Positions 1-5,587 of a stretch of DNA of 6,649 nucleotides are shown here, piece after piece; the first letter of the stretch is position 1; each line of letters starts with the position of its first letter. The notes beneath the pieces were generated by a model, which was not told where the DNA came from, ran no database searches, and was given only the letters and a program-made list of their open reading frames with translations. This DNA is from CAWBRT01 sp050015355 (GTDB taxonomy: Bacteria; Acidobacteriota; Terriglobia; Terriglobales; Acidobacteriaceae): contig JBEKBO010000184.1 in the NCBI GenBank assembly GCA_050015355.1, forward strand, positions 1 through 6,649. Reading direction: 5' to 3'. The position numbers and the translations under genes were made by a program.

Positions 1-25
1 AGTGATCACGATTGAGGGTTTGTAA

Positions 26-307
26 ATGTGTGATCTTGCTGTTGAACTTCGTCGTTGTGAGGCCGACACTGCGCGCTTGCTCAATAAAGGTGCGGCGGTC
101 CGACTCGCAAACTGGCAACAGTACGAAACCAATGAAAGCCAATTGATCGCCTTCGTCCAGCGTGTTTTGCGAGGGTCGCATAAGAAGAATGGCTGGGAGC
201 TTCACTGCAAAGGTGGTCGGAGCTTGGAGCAAATCGTAATCGACTGCGGCAGCCCTCAATTCACAGAGGACGATATTCGGATAGCAAGAGAAACGCTCGG
301 CATTTGA
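26..307 (+). CDS. Small hypothetical protein, 93 aa
   Basis: I do not recognise this protein. It is a short, soluble-looking, mixed-charge polypeptide with no signal peptide or membrane segment and four cysteines (residues 2, 11, 61 and 74) that form no zinc-binding pattern I know. The middle is basic (around residues 49-66) and the C-terminal third looks helical and acidic. The start is supported by a GAGGG Shine-Dalgarno-like run at 14-18, seven bases before the ATG. An in-frame TAA at 23-25 lies directly before the ATG, so an upstream gene could end there and be translationally coupled, but only seven codons of it are visible. Third codon positions use A and T far more than the transporter gene downstream, which suggests a different origin or weak selection. 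It is probably a real gene because of the ribosome site and clean length. A chance ORF cannot be excluded. Confidence 0.5.
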   Translation: MCDLAVELRRCEADTARLLNKGAAVRLANWQQYETNESQLIAFVQRVLRGSHKKNGWELHCKGGRSLEQIVIDCGSPQFTEDDIRIARETLGI

Positions 308-511
308 CGACGCGCCCAGTCACGGCAGACCAAACACAACCCAACCCCATTTTGCTAAGTATATTATTGCCGTAATAAGAGCTAAATACGGAATGCCCAT
401 CAGGAAGGTTTACTGACCGAACTTTTCTTCGAACTTTATTCCCCGAAGAGCCGCGGCACCAGTTATTCTGGGCTTGCCCTCTCCGGGCAATATCCCTCAA
501 AGCATGGACGC
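308..511. other. Intergenic leader region before the NRAMP-like gene
   Basis: This stretch is AT-richer than the transporter gene that follows. It contains a TATATT hexamer (360-365) without a convincing -35 partner, a CCGTA/TACGG inverted pair (370-374 with 387-391) and a perfect hairpin close to the start codon (474-490). I found no known riboswitch pattern. No promoter can be called with confidence. Confidence 0.4.
474..490 (+). promoter_or_regulatory. Hairpin in the NRAMP-like gene leader
   Basis: TTGCCC (474-479) pairs perfectly with GGGCAA (485-490) around a five-base loop, ending 21 bases before the ATG at 512. GCCC (476-479) could instead pair with GGGC at 470-473, so two alternative small hairpins share one strand. 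No clear Shine-Dalgarno sequence lies between the hairpin and the ATG. A regulatory role is only a possibility, because stems this short also arise by chance in GC-rich DNA. Confidence 0.25.
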
Positions 512-1762
512 ATGCGAACGCTAAGGCGCTGGAAGACACAACTGCTGTTGATCCTTGCCGTGGTGGGGCCTGGATTCATCACCGCTAACGTCGACAATGA
601 TGCCGGCGGCATCTACACCTATTCCGCCGCCGGAGCCCAGTTCGGCTACACGCTGCTTTGGACCATGATTCCCATGACCCTGGCGCTGGTGGTGGTGCAG
701 GAGATGAGCGCCCGCATGGGCGCGGTCACGGGTAAAGGGCTGAGCGACCTGATTCGCGAGGAATTCGGTTTTCGCATCACCTTCCTGATGATGGTGGGGC
801 TCATCATCTGTAACTTCGGCAACGTGGTGGCCGAATTCGCGGGAATCGCCAGCAGCCTGGAACTGTTTCACGTGTCGCGCTTCATCAGCGTTCCGCTGGC
901 GGCCCTTTTTGTATGGCTGCTGGTGGTGAAGGGCGATTACAAGAGCGTGGAAAAGGTGTTTCTGGCCGCGTCGTTCTTCTATTTCGCCTACATTATTGCC
1001 GGCGTGCTTGCCGGTCCGGCCTGGCGGGAAGCGCTGGTCGCTACGGTGAAACCTCCGCACGCGGCCGACCTGAAGAACTCGGGCTACGTATACATGGTTA
1101 TCGCCGTGGTAGGAACGACGATTGCTCCCTGGATGCAGTTCTACCTGCAAGCTTCGGTGGTGGAGAAGGGAATCGAGGAGCGTCACTACGCGGCTTCGCG
1201 CATCGATGTAATCGTCGGTTGTTTTTTCACCGATATCGTCGCCTGGTTCATTGTGGTGGCCTGCGCGGCCACGCTGTTCGCCCATGGATACCGCGACGTC
1301 AAGGACGGCGCCGACGCCGCCCAGGCGCTGCGGCCACTGGCGGGCGAATACGCCTATTTGTTATTCGCGGCGGGGTTGTTCAACGCGTCGCTGTTCGCGG
1401 CCTCTATCCTGCCAATCTCGACGGCGTATACGGTGTGCGAGGCGCTCGGTTTCGAGTCGGGCGTGGATAAGAAATTCAGCGAGGCGCCGGCATTCTACTG
1501 GCTTTACACCATCCTGCTGGCGGCGGGCGCCGCGGTAATCCTGCTGCCGAACATTCCGCTGGTAAAGATCAGCATTCTCTCGCAGGTCGTCAACGGCGTT
1601 GTGCTGCCGTTTGTTCTTGTTGCCATGCTGGTGCTCATCAATAAACGGGAGTTGATGGGCAAGCACGTGAATTCGCGCGCTTTCAATGCGATCGCCTGGG
1701 CAACGACCGTGATCATGATCGTGCTTACGCTAATGCTGCTGGTAAACACATTACGCGGCTGA
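512..1762 (+). CDS. NRAMP-family divalent metal transporter, magnesium-type (NRMT-like)
   Basis: This is an integral inner-membrane transporter of the NRAMP/SLC11 family, with 416 aa and about eleven hydrophobic segments, the usual size. The family signature of the first helix is clear (GPGF at 19-22). Classical Mn/Fe NRAMPs then have DPGN, whereas here the aligned residues read D30-A-G-G33. In the sixth helix the classical MPH is replaced by A205-P-W207. The acid is kept, but the metal-coordinating asparagine and methionine are lost. Loss of that methionine to alanine is a hallmark of NRAMP-related Mg2+ transporters (NRMTs), whose wider site accepts hydrated Mg2+ and Mn2+. Mg2+ transport is therefore the likely role, by inference. 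No in-frame ATG, GTG or TTG exists between the upstream stop at 383-385 and this ATG, so the start is well fixed, although the ribosome site is weak. The gene stands alone and converges on the Nudix gene. Confidence 0.9.
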   Translation: MRTLRRWKTQLLLILAVVGPGFITANVDNDAGGIYTYSAAGAQFGYTLLWTMIPMTLALVVVQEMSARMGAVTGKGLSDLIREEFGFRITFLMMVGLIICNFGNVVAEFAGIASSLELFHVSRFISVPLAALFVWLLVVKGDYKSVEKVFLAASFFYFAYIIAGVLAGPAWREALVATVKPPHAADLKNSGYVYMVIAVVGTTIAPWMQFYLQASVVEKGIEERHYAASRIDVIVGCFFTDIVAWFIVVACAATLFAHGYRDVKDGADAAQALRPLAGEYAYLLFAAGLFNASLFAASILPISTAYTVCEALGFESGVDKKFSEAPAFYWLYTILLAAGAAVILLPNIPLVKISILSQVVNGVVLPFVLVAMLVLINKRELMGKHVNSRAFNAIAWATTVIMIVLTLMLLVNTLRG

Positions 1763-1783
1763 CAGGGCGCGGGTGACAGGGCG
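1760..1783 (+). repeat. Perfect 10-nt direct repeat over the transporter stop codon
   Basis: TGACAGGGCG occurs at 1760-1769 and again at 1774-1783, a 14-base period. The first copy contains the TGA stop of the transporter gene. It looks like a small local duplication, and no function is evident. Confidence 0.6.
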
Positions 1784-1827
1784 GCTCCCGGCTGCGACGC
1801 TGGAAAGCGCGAATCTGTTCTCAAAGT

Positions 1828-1912
1828 GTTTTTATCCTTAAATCTTAAATCTTTAAAAAATCTTTAAATCTTTATCTTTAAAAAAATCCTTTTCAAAACA
1901 TCTTTATCTTTC
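1828..1912. repeat. AT-rich degenerate ATCTTTA repeat tract between convergent genes
   Basis: About 85 bases are almost purely A and T in an otherwise GC-rich window. The heptamer ATCTTTA occurs at 1849, 1860, 1868, 1874 and 1900, with variants such as ATCCTTA and ATCTTAA between. The plus strand has T-rich and A-rich runs, so transcripts from either side end in weakly paired sequence. The tract lies between the ends of the convergent transporter and Nudix genes, and the last repeat units cover the Nudix stop codon. It may help end transcription from both sides, or be a slippage-grown low-complexity repeat. There is no strong GC stem of a standard intrinsic terminator. Confidence 0.65.
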
Positions 1913-2335
1913 CCGCATCCTTATTTTTCCCGCCGCCAGATCCTGTACCAAGCGCAGATCAGCCTCAAGAAAGTCGTAGCGCGGCAGGTTCTTGAGTGCT
2001 TCCCAGCGGATGTCTTCGAAGATGTTGTTGGTTAATTCGCCGGAATAGCGTTCGACAAGGAAGAAGTGCAACTCGAACTCGCTGTCCTGCCGGTAGCGAT
2101 GGCACAAGCTTGCCACTTTCCGGCCAATCTCGGCATCGATGCCGAGCTCTTCCTGCAATTCGCGCTTTAAAGCCGCCTCTCTGCTCTCGCCGGGTTCGAT
2201 CTTGCCGCCGGGGAACTCCCATTTGAGCGGCAGCGCTTGGTTCCTGGTGCGCTGACAGATCAGCAATCGCTCTTCGTGGATGAGCAGTGCGGCGACGACT
2301 TGCTTCCTGATTGTTCGTTCGTGGGATTCCGTCAT
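1904..2335 (-). CDS. MutT-like Nudix hydrolase
   Basis: This 143-aa protein is a Nudix hydrolase that cleaves nucleoside-diphosphate-linked substrates with Mg2+, acting in the cytoplasm. The full Nudix box GX5EX7REUXEEXGU is present from G44 to I66, with E50, R58, E59, E62 and E63 in place. The strand before it reads LLICQRTR and then KWEFPGGKIEPGE, which is the MutT/NudG pattern of enzymes that clean oxidised dNTPs (8-oxo-dGTP) or hydrolyse CTP derivatives. Substrate preference cannot be read from sequence alone. Length is typical for a single-domain MutT. The ATG at 2335 is preceded by a weak GAAAG-type ribosome site. The gene is divergent from the IscU-like gene and seems monocistronic. 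Its last codons run into the AT-rich repeat tract, so the final residues may be variable between strains. Confidence 0.93.
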   Translation of the reverse strand: MTESHERTIRKQVVAALLIHEERLLICQRTRNQALPLKWEFPGGKIEPGESREAALKRELQEELGIDAEIGRKVASLCHRYRQDSEFELHFFLVERYSGELTNNIFEDIRWEALKNLPRYDFLEADLRLVQDLAAGKIRMRER

Positions 2336-2451
2336 CGATCAAACTTTCATTGGCCGCTGCGCGCGAGTTGCTGCTATTAGAGCACACTCCACGGCTGGTA
2401 GAATTTCAGCGGTCCTGCACGGACTCGCCAGAACAGCGCAGCCCGGCATTG

Positions 2452-2535
2452 TGTACTCGCAGTTAGTACCCCATCGTGCGATGAGCAGGGCGTGCACTGA
2501 GGCCCGCAGCCGCCGTTATGTACTCGAAATTAGTA
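2452..2535 (+). repeat. 17-nt direct repeat duplicating the 5' end of the IscU-like gene
   Basis: The bases at 2452-2468 match those at 2519-2535 in 15 of 17 positions (TGTACTCG, then three partly different bases, then TTAGTA). The downstream copy begins at the second base of the IscU-like start codon. The upstream copy follows a G, giving a GTG in the same context, but the copies are 67 bases apart and so in different frames. It looks like a fragment of the gene start duplicated into its own leader. Confidence 0.55.
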
Positions 2536-2886
2536 TTGGAACATTTCGAACACCCGCGCAACGGCGGCGAACTGCCGGCCGCCAATGCCGTCGCACGGCT
2601 GGACAACCCCATGTGCGGCGACATGCTGGAAGTGAGTCTGCGGCTGGAAGACGGCGTGATTGCTGAAGTGCGCTTCCGCGCCAAGGGGTGCGTGCCGACC
2701 ATCGCCTGCGCCTCACGTCTCACCGAGATGGTGCAGGGTTTGACGGTAGCCGCCGCGCTTGCCATCCGCCGTGACGCGATCATCGAGTCGCTGGGCGGCC
2801 TCCCGCCCGCTTCGCACCATGCGGCGCAGTTGGCGGTCGATGCGCTGCGGGCCTCGCTCGCGATTGTTTGTCCGCCGACATTCTGA
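2518..2886 (+). CDS. IscU/NifU-N-like iron-sulfur cluster scaffold protein
   Basis: This 122-aa cytoplasmic protein has the IscU/NifU N-terminal fold, the platform on which Fe-S clusters are built before transfer to client proteins. The opening residues (MYSKLVLEHFEHPRN) are typical and fix the start, though no good ribosome site is visible. The first cluster motif is NPMCGD (C33, D35) and the second is GCVPTIACAS (C58, C64). The third conserved cysteine of IscU, in the HC..LA motif, is replaced: the sequence reads HH-A102-A-QLA. Extra cysteines at 64 and 118 might compensate. No cysteine desulfurase, HscA/B or Suf gene lies nearby, so this is probably a stand-alone or specialised scaffold rather than the main Isc/Suf component. 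It could equally be a divergent family member with another role in metal handling. Confidence 0.85.
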   Translation: MYSKLVLEHFEHPRNGGELPAANAVARLDNPMCGDMLEVSLRLEDGVIAEVRFRAKGCVPTIACASRLTEMVQGLTVAAALAIRRDAIIESLGGLPPASHHAAQLAVDALRASLAIVCPPTF

Positions 2887-2921
2887 GACTTACGAGCGAA
2901 CGTACGGGACGCGAATCCGGT

Positions 2922-3632
2922 CTAACTTTGCAGCGGTTGGTAGACCGTCCAGCCGCGTTGGCGCGCAATCTTCTCCAGGTCGGGGTTGGGATTGATCGCG
3001 AACGGGTGCGAAGTGATCTCCAGCATGGCGAGGTCGTGGATGGAATTTCCGAAAACGGCGTCGACTTCGCGTCCGATCAGTTCCTGAATGGCCGTTGCCT
3101 TCAATTCGTCGGTGGGGACACGCAGCAGGCGGTCGGTGGCGCAAAGGTTTTCGATCTCGACGCAAGCGGCAATGACGCGTTCTTGAGGGATGGTAAAGCT
3201 CGGCATCGCTTCTTCAATCGCCCAGTTGTTGGTCGAGGAGACCGCCCAGACCTGGCAGCCGGCGGCTGTCAGTCGGTGCGTGAGATCGAGCATTTCGGGG
3301 AAGATTCGCGGCTCGATCACGGTGCGAAAAAGCTCGGCGGCCAGGGCCCGAATGTTTTTTTCGGCAATGCCCTGATGGATAGTGACCATTTCGCCGCACA
3401 TCGAGAGCTCGTCAACCGCGCCCGCCTTGTATTGCTCGTAGCGCGCCAGAATCCGCTTGGCGGCATCGGGCGAAATCAGGCCGCGCTCGATCTCATAGAA
3501 AAAAAAGTCGGCCCCGACATCGCCCGACCAGAGCGTACCGTCGCAATCGAAGACCGCATGGCGCGGCTTGAGGGCAAGAACGTTGTCGACAAACTTCCGG
3601 GCAGACTCGGTCAGGGGGCGGACAGACTGCAT
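2922..3632 (-). CDS. HAD-superfamily phosphatase, SerB-like
   Basis: This is a 236-aa cytoplasmic phosphohydrolase of the haloacid dehalogenase superfamily. Motif I is D29-C-D31-G-T, holding the nucleophile and the acid/base aspartates. Helical cap residues follow (about 40-105). Motif II is the serine/threonine stretch S132-S-T, motif III lysine is probably K178, and motif IV is GNSIHD with D200, where many relatives have GDGxxD. The overall plan resembles phosphoserine phosphatase, but the substrate is not predictable. I place the start at the ATG ending at 3632 because GGAGAG lies just upstream. The reading frame also stays open to a TTG at 3665, which has no ribosome site. The gene lies 72 bases after the MocA-like gene on the same strand and is probably co-transcribed with it. 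It converges on the IscU-like gene with 35 bases between the stops. Confidence 0.85.
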   Translation of the reverse strand: MQSVRPLTESARKFVDNVLALKPRHAVFDCDGTLWSGDVGADFFFYEIERGLISPDAAKRILARYEQYKAGAVDELSMCGEMVTIHQGIAEKNIRALAAELFRTVIEPRIFPEMLDLTHRLTAAGCQVWAVSSTNNWAIEEAMPSFTIPQERVIAACVEIENLCATDRLLRVPTDELKATAIQELIGREVDAVFGNSIHDLAMLEITSHPFAINPNPDLEKIARQRGWTVYQPLQS

Positions 3633-3635
3633 CTT

Positions 3636-3665
3636 CTCTCCAAATGTCAATTTTCCAAACGTCAA
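3636..3665 (-). repeat. Tandem 15-nt repeat over the HAD gene ribosome site
   Basis: On the minus strand two adjacent 15-base units, TTGACGTTTGGAAAA and TTGACATTTGGAGAG, agree at 12 of 15 positions. The second unit supplies the GGAGAG Shine-Dalgarno sequence of the HAD gene. The pair could be a duplicated translation signal or a tandem protein-binding site. Confidence 0.6.
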
Positions 3666-3704
3666 TGGCGGCAGCGCGACGAAATTGCGCTTGTGCGCTG
3701 GCCG

Positions 3705-4337
3705 TCAGGCGTTCTCCACGGCGAGGCGGTCGTAGTCTTCCTGCGTGTTGATATTCATGCCGACCCGCGCGTCCTCCACTGGAACATAGCAGATGTGTGT
3801 TGCATTAGCGTGCAGGATATCGCGTGCCGTGGCCGTCAATTGGGCGCGCAAAAGCGCCTCGATCATCTCGCGCGCGAGCAGGATCGGATGTCCGTGGCGT
3901 GCGTCGTGCTCAGGCACCACCGCCCACAAGCTCTGCTCCAGCGCTCCCAGAAACGCCGAGTGAAGATGAGTCATCGTCGCGGGCTGGACGGGCGGGCGAT
4001 CAACCAGCGCAACGATGGCGGAATCGCGTCCGCGACCCAGGATTTCGTGCAGGCCGAGCCTGAGCGAGCTGAACTGGCCAAGTTCCGGGGCCCGGTTCTC
4101 CACCAGGAATCCGCCGATTGAGTAGACGATAGGCTCCAGATTGTGGCTGTTCGCTCCGCCCACCACGATGACCATGTCGGTGTGCGGCCGCAACAATTCA
4201 ATCCATGCCCCGAGCAGGGTGTTACGCAGGCCGCCGGGATGGCCAGGCGGCCACGGCAGCAGAGCTTTGTCGCGGCCCATCCGCGAAGACACGCCAGCCG
4301 CGAGAATAATGCCGCATAGACTTGGTGAGCGGGTCAT
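3705..4337 (-). CDS. MobA/MocA-like molybdenum cofactor nucleotidyltransferase
   Basis: This 210-aa cytoplasmic enzyme belongs to the NTP_transf_3 (MobA-like) family, which transfers CMP or GMP from CTP or GTP to molybdopterin. The signature loop IILAAGVSSRMGRDKALLPW occupies residues 10-29, with K24 as the expected phosphate-binding lysine. D113 (VDRPP) is the expected metal-binding aspartate, and the end carries a NINTQEDY motif typical of the family. The ELGQFSSLRLGL segment (85-96) resembles MocA, the CTP-using enzyme that makes molybdopterin cytosine dinucleotide for xanthine-dehydrogenase-type enzymes. The neighbouring xdhC favours MocA over MobA. The frame is open to an upstream ATG at 4406, but the ATG at 4337 gives the normal family N-terminus. 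Neither start has a good ribosome site. It probably shares a transcript with xdhC upstream and the HAD gene downstream. Confidence 0.85.
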   Translation of the reverse strand: MTRSPSLCGIILAAGVSSRMGRDKALLPWPPGHPGGLRNTLLGAWIELLRPHTDMVIVVGGANSHNLEPIVYSIGGFLVENRAPELGQFSSLRLGLHEILGRGRDSAIVALVDRPPVQPATMTHLHSAFLGALEQSLWAVVPEHDARHGHPILLAREMIEALLRAQLTATARDILHANATHICYVPVEDARVGMNINTQEDYDRLAVENA

Positions 4338-4417
4338 GAGCGAAACGATAACAGACGATGAGGCAGTTGTCAGTGTTTTGGGTGCTGTCCCGCAGGTTCG
4401 CTGCATCAGTTTAAGGA

Positions 4418-4550
4418 TGTCATCCTGAGCGAGCCGGGGTCCCCGGCGACGGCCGCTTTTGCCGTTGCTGGGGTGGGGGAAGCGAAGGATCTATGCATTA
4501 CAAATCAAATACATAGATTCTTCGCTCGCTGCTGCTCGCTCAGAATGACA
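4418..4550. repeat. Three-armed palindromic intergenic element (REP/MITE-like)
   Basis: The ends are 17-nt inverted repeats: TGTCATCCTGAGCGAGC (4418-4434) pairs with 4534-4550 at 16 of 17 positions. Inside, 4482-4499 pairs with 4508-4525 at 16 of 18 positions around an eight-base loop. Between the left end and the inner arm is a separate GC-rich hairpin, 4441-4453 with 4461-4473 (11 of 13 Watson-Crick, the other two G-U in the plus-strand transcript). The whole can fold into a branched structure. Such non-coding elements with a CATCCTGAGCGA core resemble repeats scattered through intergenic regions of several bacterial genomes. No coding capacity exists, so any mobility would depend on a transposase elsewhere. 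It sits between xdhC and the MocA-like gene and may act as a processing or attenuation site in their transcript. Confidence 0.75.
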
Positions 4551-4598
4551 CTTCAAAGGGTTATTGCGCGAACGTCTGGGACGCGACGCTAGGGTCTG

Positions 4599-5453
4599 TT
4601 AACCGCCCGTAGCCGCCGTATCTTTCTCCTGATCTTTGCCGGTCTTCAGCCGCTCCTGAACGGATTTGCTCTTGCCGGCGACAGGCACGTTGCGGCGCAC
4701 CGCAATCATCTCGGCGACGATGGCGACGGCGATTTCCTCCGGCGTGATGGCGCCAATGTCGAGGCCAATCGGCGCGTGCACACGCTCGAACAGCTCGCGC
4801 TCCATGCCTGTTTTTTCCAGCTCGTTATAAATAGAGAGCACTTTGCGCCGCGAGCCGATCATGCCGACGTAGCGTGCGGGGGTTTTGACGGCCCACCCCA
4901 AGACGCGCATGTCGTCACGGTGTCCGCGAGTGACAATGACCAGAAAGCTTGATGCCGAAGGTCGCAACGTGGCTGTGGTGGCCTCGAAATCAGCGGCGAT
5001 GACCTGGCCGGCGTCGGGAAAGCGCTCGCGGTTGGCGTAGCTTTCCCGGTCGTCAATGACCGTGACTTCGAACCCGGCGAGGCGCGCCAATTTGCAGAGG
5101 CTCAGCGCCACGTGTCCGCCGCCGAATATGAATAGTTCGGCGAGGGGAACCACGGGTTCGATAAAAACCTCCAACGTGCCGCCGCAGACCAGTCCGGTGT
5201 TGTAGCTGGGATCGTTGTTGAGATCGAACGTCAGGGAACGGGGTTTTTCCTCTTCCATCACTTCGCGGGCCGCCTGCCAGACTTCAGCTTCAACGCAGCC
5301 GCCTCCGATTGTGCCCAGCGCCGAGCCATCGTCACGCACCAGCATTTTGGCGGTGCGGAACGAGGGAATCGAGCCGCGGACATTGATGATTGTCGCCAGG
5401 GCGGCGCGGCGTCCTGCCTTACGCAGGGCGACGATCTCTTCGTAGATGTCCAT
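4599..5453 (-). CDS. xdhC: XdhC/CoxI-family molybdenum cofactor insertion protein
   Basis: This 284-aa cytoplasmic protein belongs to the XdhC/CoxI family, chaperones that bind the molybdenum cofactor, support its sulfuration and insert it into xanthine dehydrogenase, CO dehydrogenase or related hydroxylases. The N-terminal XdhC_CoxI domain covers about residues 1-100, with GSIPSFRTAKMLV (27-39), GTIGGGCVEAE (47-57, C53) and GLVCGGTLEVFIEP (87-100, C90). The C-terminal Rossmann-like domain (about 104-262) has FGGGHVA (110-116), VIDDR (132-136), IGSRRK and HAPIGLDIGAITPEEIA. A charged tail follows and may be disordered. The start has no ribosome site but follows a possible promoter so closely that the message might be leaderless. 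The gene is first in a minus-strand cluster with the MocA-like gene, which supports the cofactor role. The target hydroxylase is not in the window. Confidence 0.93.
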   Translation of the reverse strand: MDIYEEIVALRKAGRRAALATIINVRGSIPSFRTAKMLVRDDGSALGTIGGGCVEAEVWQAAREVMEEEKPRSLTFDLNNDPSYNTGLVCGGTLEVFIEPVVPLAELFIFGGGHVALSLCKLARLAGFEVTVIDDRESYANRERFPDAGQVIAADFEATTATLRPSASSFLVIVTRGHRDDMRVLGWAVKTPARYVGMIGSRRKVLSIYNELEKTGMERELFERVHAPIGLDIGAITPEEIAVAIVAEMIAVRRNVPVAGKSKSVQERLKTGKDQEKDTAATGG

Positions 5454-5461
5454 TCAATGGA

Positions 5462-5490
5462 ATTATTGCCTGAGCAGACGCCGAACACAA
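5462..5490 (-). promoter_or_regulatory. Possible xdhC promoter
   Basis: On the minus strand TTGTGT (5485-5490) and AATAAT (5462-5467) are separated by 17 bases. The -10 matches the consensus at five of six positions and the -35 at three of six. Transcription would begin within a few bases of the xdhC ATG, which fits the missing ribosome site. This is weak evidence. Confidence 0.3.
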
Positions 5491-5587
5491 GCGCCGCCTT
5501 TGGAGGCGAACGTGGGGCACCAGGGCTGCAGCACCTCCGGCCGGCGCGGTGGCATCAAATAAGCAGCCCTTGTACAATGGAAGCGCC

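Noticed and set aside
308..511. Magnesium-sensing riboswitch (M-box or similar) in the NRAMP-like leader
   Set aside because: Attractive given the transporter type, but only small stems are visible and no conserved riboswitch core could be matched by eye.
504..524. Six-codon ORF (ATG at 504) overlapping the NRAMP-like start as a leader peptide
   Set aside because: Very short, no ribosome site, and such overlaps occur readily by chance.
521..1285. 254-codon open frame on the minus strand, opposite the NRAMP-like gene
   Set aside because: It mirrors a clearly coding membrane protein, and the product is rich in histidine, arginine and glutamine with no domain.
2868..4121. 417-codon open frame on the plus strand, opposite the HAD and MocA-like genes
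   Set aside because: The opposite strand encodes two proteins with full family motifs. This frame gives an arginine/histidine/aspartate-rich product without any recognisable domain, as expected for the antisense of GC-rich genes.
5573..5578. TACAAT as a -10 box for nuoB
   Set aside because: No -35 partner at the right spacing, and the implied transcript start would remove the GGAAG ribosome site that supports the ATG at 5588.
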